Origin: Nageia nagi
Lineage: Eukaryota; Pinophyta
NCBI GenBank assembly: GCA_050084985.1
Contig: JBITNC010000001.1
Location: 158,720,001-158,784,000 of the forward strand
DNA length: 64,000 nucleotides
Direction of reading: 5' to 3'
The translations under genes were made by a program, and so were the position numbers. The notes under the pieces were generated by a model. The model saw only the letters and a list, made by a program, of their open reading frames with translations. It was not told the DNA's origin and made no database searches. Below, piece by piece: positions 58,468-64,000 of the stretch. Each line of letters begins with the position of its first letter. The stretch's first letter is position 1.

Positions 58468-59980
58468 ATGATGGAAGCTTATCAAGATGAATATTGGATA
58501 AAAGCTATGGAAGATGAACTCACTCATATTGAAAAGAATAATACATGGGAGCTAGTACCTAGACTTGCAAATAAAAAAGTTATTAGTACAAAATGGATCT
58601 TCAAAAATAAGTTGAATGAAGATGGTCAAGTTGTAAGGAAGAAAGCAAGATTAGTTTGTAAAGACTATGCTCATATTGAAGGAATTGATTTTGATGAAAA
58701 TTTAACACTTGTAGATAGATTAGAAGCAACTAGAATGTTTCTTACTTTAGCAGTATACAAAAATTTCAAATTATATCAAATGGATGTTAAATCAACTTTC
58801 TTGAATGATAATCTTGAGGAGGAATTTTATGTTGAGCAACCATATGGTTTTCAACTTGAAGAAGATCCAAATTTGGTTTGTAAGCTCAAGAAAGCATTAT
58901 ATGGTATAAAGCAATCACCAAGGGCATGGTATTCAAGATTATATAGCTATCTTCTTCAACAAAAATCCAAAAAAGGTATGGTTAATAACGATATTTTTTT
59001 CAAAATTGAAGATAGTCATTAAAGTGTAGTGGTTGTATATGTTGATGATATTATCTTTGGATGTTGTAAAGATAAGTTATATAAGGAGTTTGTTGCTCAA
59101 ATGCAAAGTGAATTTGAAATATCTATAAAAGGTGAGTTATCTTATTTCCTTGGTCTAAAAATTTGTCAATTAGATAAAGGAATATTTATTTCTTAGATAA
59201 AATATGTCAAGAAGATGTTGACAAAGTTTGATAAAGTAGATTGCAAACCAGTTGGTACTCCCATGAAAAGTTGATGTAATCTTAGTAGGGATGATAAGTC
59301 ACCTTCAGTTGATCAAACTTTATATAGTTCTATGATTTGAAATTTATTCTACTTAATAGCCTCAAGACCTAATATTCTTCAAGTAGTATGTATGGTTGCC
59401 AAATTTCAAGCAACTCCCAAAGAAATGCATGTGCAAGCAATCAAGAAAATGCTTAGATATCTTAAAAGCACAATGGAGTATTGTTTGTGGTATCCCAAAG
59501 GAAAAGAATTTACTTTAATTTCTTATTTAGATACTGATTGGATTGGATGTATTAATAATAGAAAAAACACAAGTGGTCATGCTTTCTACCTTGGTAACAA
59601 ACTTGTATCATGGTATAGTAAAAAGCAAGATTGAATGTCATTATCTACAACAAAAGCAAAGTATATCACAGCAACATTATATTGTATAGAGGTATTATGG
59701 ATGAAGAACACCTTGAAAGATCTAGGAATTCATTTCAATGAGCCCATTTTTGGTTTGTATGATGACAAAAGTACCATCAACATTTCAAAAAATCTAGTTA
59801 TGCACTCTAGAACTAAGCACATAGAAATCAAATATCAATTTTTGATTTGCTAAGAATAAAGTGAAGTTCAAGTTTATTCCTACTATAGAGCAAGTGGTTG
59901 ATATCTTTACCAAACCATTTCCCAAGGAAGTGTTTGAATATCTTAGACCAAAATTGGGAGTGGTCACTCTTCCTAAATAT
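58468..59980 (+). pseudogene. Copia reverse transcriptase-RNase H remnant B
   Basis: A 184-codon open stretch (58,468-59,022) reads MEAYQDEYWIKAMEDEL, NNTWELVPRLANKKVISTKW, YQMDVKSTFLNDNLEEEFYV (first catalytic Asp), and LKKALYGIKQSPRAWYSRL. A TAA follows at 59,020-59,022; the frame continues with VVVVYVDDIIFGC (catalytic YVDD at 59,038-59,049) and LSYFLGLKI. A TAG lies at 59,194-59,196. RNase H reads SYLDTDWIGC (59,524), then LSTTKAKYITA where families have STTEAEY, so both acidic residues are Lys, and YDDKSTINISKN, HIEIKYQFLI. A TGA at 59,632 and a small deletion near 59,850 also break it. It is the best preserved pol gene in the window. Confidence 0.92.
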
Positions 59981-60117
59981 TAGGTAGTTATTGGTTGCAC
60001 ATTTTCAAGGGTACCAATTCATAGTGTTTATCTTATACTCCTATGTATGTTCTTTTATGTTTTTCAATTGTAATATGAACTTGATAATGGTGTATGGATT
60101 CAAGGGGATAAATCTAA

Positions 60118-62260
60118 TGAGAATGACACATATAGACTATAAGGGCATTAGAATAGAGTTATACATGGATATTAGTGGCATCCTTAGTCATTGTTATTAA
60201 AGGAGGAGAAAAAATTGGTAACAAGTAATGAATAGATATGAAATAGATTAGATTCAATAGAAGTGGTATCATGAGAAGAATAGGAGTAAGCTTAGATATA
60301 GGTTCAAATAATACCCAGTAGCTCCTAGTACGTGTGTTACCAATACTAATAAAGGGGGATATTATTAAGCAAGCATAGAGTTTTTCATTATTATCAACAC
60401 AATACAATAGAGAATATACCATTATTTTCAACATACCATAGAAGATAATTTAAAATGATAAAGAAAATATGAAGTTTGAGAATAGCTAGTAAAATTTGAC
60501 AATACCAAATGAAGCCCAAGGTGAAGTCTGACAATGTAGAATGAAGTTTGATAATTAAGTTTGACAATGCAAAGTAATATCTAAAAAATAGGGTGAAGGT
60601 TGACAATACAATGTGAATTCCAACAATGTAGTGTGAAGGCCAACAATGCAAACTAAAGTATAATAATGCAAGGTAATGTGAAAAATGAAAGATGGAAGTG
60701 TGATCATAGGAATTTATCATAAAAAGGATTAGTCATATTTGGAGAGCTATAACTCTCAGTTTAAGCTTTAAATTGAATTTATTCCTTTTTAATGAATAGT
60801 TATCAAAATAATCTTTCCAACAAGTATATTCATGCTTAGTTTTATCAAAAATTACCCACTAAATAAAGTAATCTATTAAAATATGTTAAAAATGCTTATC
60901 ATGCATAAAAAATATTTATCTGGTATAAAAATAGTTAATTAAGTATCACAAAAATTTATCAAGGGTTAAAATAAAGGACTTATGAGGTAAAAAATGTAGA
61001 AGATAAATGAAGTGTTATTATCCAACAAGTTTTGGACATTTATGCACACTTTGTTAGGCATCAAGGAAGATTTTCATCCATAAAAGAAGATTGTTAGAAG
61101 TCAAAAGACTTAGAGGATAAATAAAGTGTGATTATCCCAACATAAAACAAATAGAGGATAAATAAACTGTGATCATCCCATAATTTTTTCTGAGCATTTA
61201 TGATTATCTTTTTCTACATTAGTTATGAAAATGACTACCAAATGCTCATTTTTTAAGAAAATGGGGTAATATGACCACTTGATTTGCATCTACCAAACAT
61301 AAACTATCTAATGGTGGAGGTTTTATTACATTTAGATATTTGTATCAAAAGTTATAAAACATCAATAAATATAATTTTCTTATGTTAATTATTTTTTAAT
61401 CAAAGTGAATAGAAAAAGAGTGGTTTGTGTATGAAATAGAAAAAGGGAATTAAGTGTACACTACAAAAATAACTAAGGAGTGATGATTATTTCAATTATG
61501 TAATTGAAAATTATGGTTGAAGATAATTAAAATAAAATAGTTAATTAGAATAGTTTTGAGTATAGCAAGTAAAAGAATGAAGTGGTTAGATAGAAGATGT
61601 TATTATTGAGGGGAATAATATGTGAAAGGTTGTTGAGTGTTGAAGGTAGAATAAGGTGACATACATGTATGCCAAGAAATAAGGGTGGATATGGAGAGAC
61701 TAATTAGATATGCAATATTATTAGTAGTATGGTAGAAAATATTTTTTGAGATAAAAAGGATACTACAAGTGCTAAATGGTTTAAAAAATAATGAGAGTAG
61801 TATTTTGGCTTTAGAAAGTGATTATGAGAATCAAATAGAGAAAACCAAGAGTGAAGTTTGATGAGCTATACCATTGAGGGTCTTTGAGATAGGTTTGATA
61901 ACTTTTTGTAAAAATTACTAATATGTTACTTTTTCAAGTTGATGCTTGGCAATAGGGGTTGATGCCCCTTGAAGTGGCCATTGTAGAACTTAGGGATTGG
62001 TGCTTCTTGCAATGGGTATTGGTAAATTAATTGTAAAGTTGATGCTTTTCAATGACTATATTTAACCATGATCCTAACATTCTTCTTTAGGATGTAGCCA
62101 CATGGTGAATATCGTTACATTTATGTTGTTTGATGCTCTTTGGTGTGCTTGTTTCATTTGGTTTCATATTTGCACTATTTTATTTCAAGTGTTGAAGATT
62201 AAATTTTAATTTATAACACTTATTCACCCCTACCTCTTAGTTGTCATTATGGGATTAACA
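60118..62260 (+). repeat. 3' LTR of copia B
   Basis: Starts TGAGAATGAC after ATTCAAGGGGAT and ends GGGATTAACA; 2,143 bases, collinear with 23,381-25,535. It contains the 21-base minisatellite at 60,510-60,690. Open frames of about 90-108 codons on its minus strand come from that minisatellite and are not genes. Confidence 0.75.
60510..60690 (+). repeat. ~21 bp minisatellite inside copia B LTR
   Basis: About eight units of GTGAAG followed by a TTCGACAATGCAA-like word. Counterpart of 23,797-23,950, but unit number and order differ. Confidence 0.75.
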
Positions 62261-62406
62261 TGAATTATATATCCTTAAATCTTTGTATTCCATGAAATTA
62301 TTTTTGTATTATGTTGTATCAAATAATTCTTGATCTTGTGTATTCTTTTACATTATGCTACATGGCTATTAGAGAAATCATAACCATAACATTTAATGTA
62401 AAAATA
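62261..62406 (+). repeat. Dispersed repeat flanking copia B
   Basis: Same sequence as the start of 25,536-25,960. It is cut at 62,406 by the LTR that follows. Confidence 0.7.
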
Positions 62407-64000
62407 TGTAATGTACCTCCTATTTTTGATATCATTTTTCACTATTCCCAAAATCATAAACCCTAAAATTTAGACCTATTTTTTTAGTTTAAACATTTGA
62501 ATGGTCTAGGAATGGGAAGGCAATCCATATGAGCATATCAATGTTGCTAGCTAGTCAACACCCACATGGTAAGATTAGTCAAATATGAATTAGTCAATCC
62601 TTATCATAATCCTTCTGGTGTTCACTTCTCAACACTCATCTTGTTGTAATACACCACATAAGTGACCCCACCATTTTTTTTCAAGGAACTATGCAATATA
62701 TTTTGGTCACTATGTAGTGGTTTCCTACTTGGGACCTGTATCACTGCAGAATGCTTTTCTATTAGTTATTCATCTTGTTGATTAACCCTTAATTCATAGT
62801 AGCATATAATTATCTTAAGTAATCTCCCAAATGAAACATGTGAGCATCATATCCCTAAGGAATAGTCATCATACTCCTATTTTATACTACAAGTAGTATG
62901 ACTAATAATTACTCTCATCCGATAACCATAGTTTTATCAACTGCTACTCTCATCTGGCAAACCTATCGAGGGTATGAGACACTAGCCTACCATATCTATC
63001 GATTAGGCTTAGCATGGATTTCAACATCCACATCCCATATCTTAGGAGCCATGGGTTTTGTAATAATACCCTCAAATGGATCATATAGTCTAGTAAGTTT
63101 TAAACAAGGTTATAGAAATAAGTTACCCCATATTCCATCGATCCTAGAAATAATTGATCTTGGATCAATTATTAGGGTGTCTAGGTTTCATGCTTGTTTT
63201 AAACATTAAGATGTTACCTTAATCTAAAATTCATAGTAAATAAACATCTTTCATGATCAAGTAATAAATTCATCAATGTATGCAAGCAATATGCAAGAAG
63301 CTTCAAATCAAACTTATTTAGGAAGTCACTAGTAATATTCAAAAGTACTATAATTATACCATATGCATGGTGCAGTGCATGAAGTACTACTTCATAAGAA
63401 CTTCAAATACCAAAACTAATAACAAGCCTTGATTAACACTAAATTCAACTACTTCTATCAAGGATGTGCAGTGTGGACTAATCCATAGTCAAGTAATATT
63501 ATTTTTGTATTTTGTTTAACGAGTTATCCTAACAAGAGTTTTTGACTAATGAACTTTCTATATATTTTTCCTCATCATACGAGACAACCCATAAGTTCCA
63601 TCCTTATAGGCTTAGATCAATGATAAGTTTGAGATTTACTTTATTCCTCTGAAGTTCATCACCTAATTTAGGTTATCTTTAGGGATCAATCTTGAACTTC
63701 ATTCCCAGAACCAAGTATCATACTTAAGATAATTATTACATATATAAAGATTCTTTTAACATAGGAACCTTGGTATATTTCTATTCAATGACCTAAAGCA
63801 ATTGTTGTAAGAATAGGTTTGACTCAATATTTATTCTAGCCATAAATAAATTTTCTTCCTTCAATGTATGTACCACTTACTATGTGTTAATAACTTTTAT
63901 TTATTATCTATATTATATGTTATAATATACATTTGATTTAATACAAGTTAGATCTAGATACACTAAATTACCTGCTTTGACCTATTGACAAAGGATAAAG
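62407..64000 (+). mobile_element. Partial LTR of another element, continues past window
   Basis: Compared with 25,536-25,960, the dispersed repeat breaks exactly before TGTAATGTACC at 62,407. That start is the same type as the gypsy-like LTRs at 3,611 and 47,184, although the rest differs. No end TG...CA or primer site is seen before the window closes. A 103-codon open stretch at 62,898-63,209 has no recognisable family and is probably chance within the LTR. Orientation is assumed from the TG start. Confidence 0.5.

Larger units (their letters stand above)
57339..62260 (+). mobile_element. Ty1/copia remnant B, 5'-truncated
   Basis: It runs from the end of the gag-pre-integrase domain through integrase, reverse transcriptase and RNase H to the polypurine tract and a 3' LTR (60,118-62,260). 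The 5' LTR, gag and protease are absent; at 57,338 the sequence changes abruptly to the repeat shared with 37,170-37,980. All domains contain stops or shifts. Confidence 0.87.

Noticed and set aside
60159-60720. Two minus-strand open frames of 91 and 108 codons
   Set aside because: They run through the copia LTR and its 21-base minisatellite. Their repeated residues only mirror that repeat.
62898-63209. 103-codon open frame on the plus strand
   Set aside because: No recognisable motif. It lies inside what looks like an LTR and has no splice or promoter context; length alone is not enough.
1-64000. CRISPR array, bacterial operons, or rRNA and tRNA genes
   Set aside because: The tandem repeats here lack the regular spacer pattern. 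The content is plant retroelements with spliced gene remains, and no rRNA or cloverleaf tRNA gene was recognised by eye.

Overview
The window looks like intergenic DNA from a large plant nuclear genome. It is AT-rich, has almost no intact reading frame longer than about 100 codons, and is filled with decayed retroelements: Ty1/copia, Ty3/gypsy and L1-type LINEs. It also holds PPR-derived repeats and a broken plant kinesin-14 gene. Deep decay, many nested and duplicated insertions and sparse genes fit a gymnosperm, probably a conifer, but that is inference from style. A run of 100 Ns at 55,206-55,305 marks a scaffold join.

Layout. 1-14,880 and 40,414-53,965 are two direct copies of one composite block. 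Each carries a copia gag/protease remnant, a pair of short direct repeats, a Ty3/gypsy-like element with two ~1.5 kb LTRs, a Met-tRNA primer site and gag plus protease but no reverse transcriptase, then an L1 remnant, then a decayed tandem array of PPR motifs. Both gypsy copies sit at the same site, and 5' LTR matches 5' LTR while 3' matches 3', so the composite was copied as a unit. The copies later diverged. Copy 1 has about 2 kb of leader, including a ~61 bp minisatellite, that copy 2 lacks. Copy 2 has a 995 bp terminal-inverted-repeat element that copy 1 lacks.

15,000-26,440 is AT-rich with microsatellites and holds copia remnant A (22,137-25,535). 26,690-28,980 holds minus-strand lysine-rich decayed coding sequence, followed by a G-rich tract. 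30,200-32,430 is the only host-gene-like part: a TATA box with a possible transit-peptide exon on the plus strand, and on the minus strand five exons of a kinesin-14 (ATK1/KATA-type) stalk with consistent splice sites and one in-frame stop. 33,530-39,553 is a large inverted repeat with ~1.8 kb arms around a minus-strand L1 3' fragment.

55,306-64,000 contains a second copy of part of the inverted-repeat region, copia remnant B (57,339-62,260) with decayed integrase, reverse transcriptase and RNase H plus its 3' LTR, and the start of another LTR at 62,407. A and B share premature stops and the same 3' flank, so they too look like copies of one already dead insertion.

No functional gene system is evident. 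What is notable is the architecture: duplicated nested composites, a gag-protease-only LTR element, PPR motifs turned into a tandem repeat, and a kinesin pseudogene.
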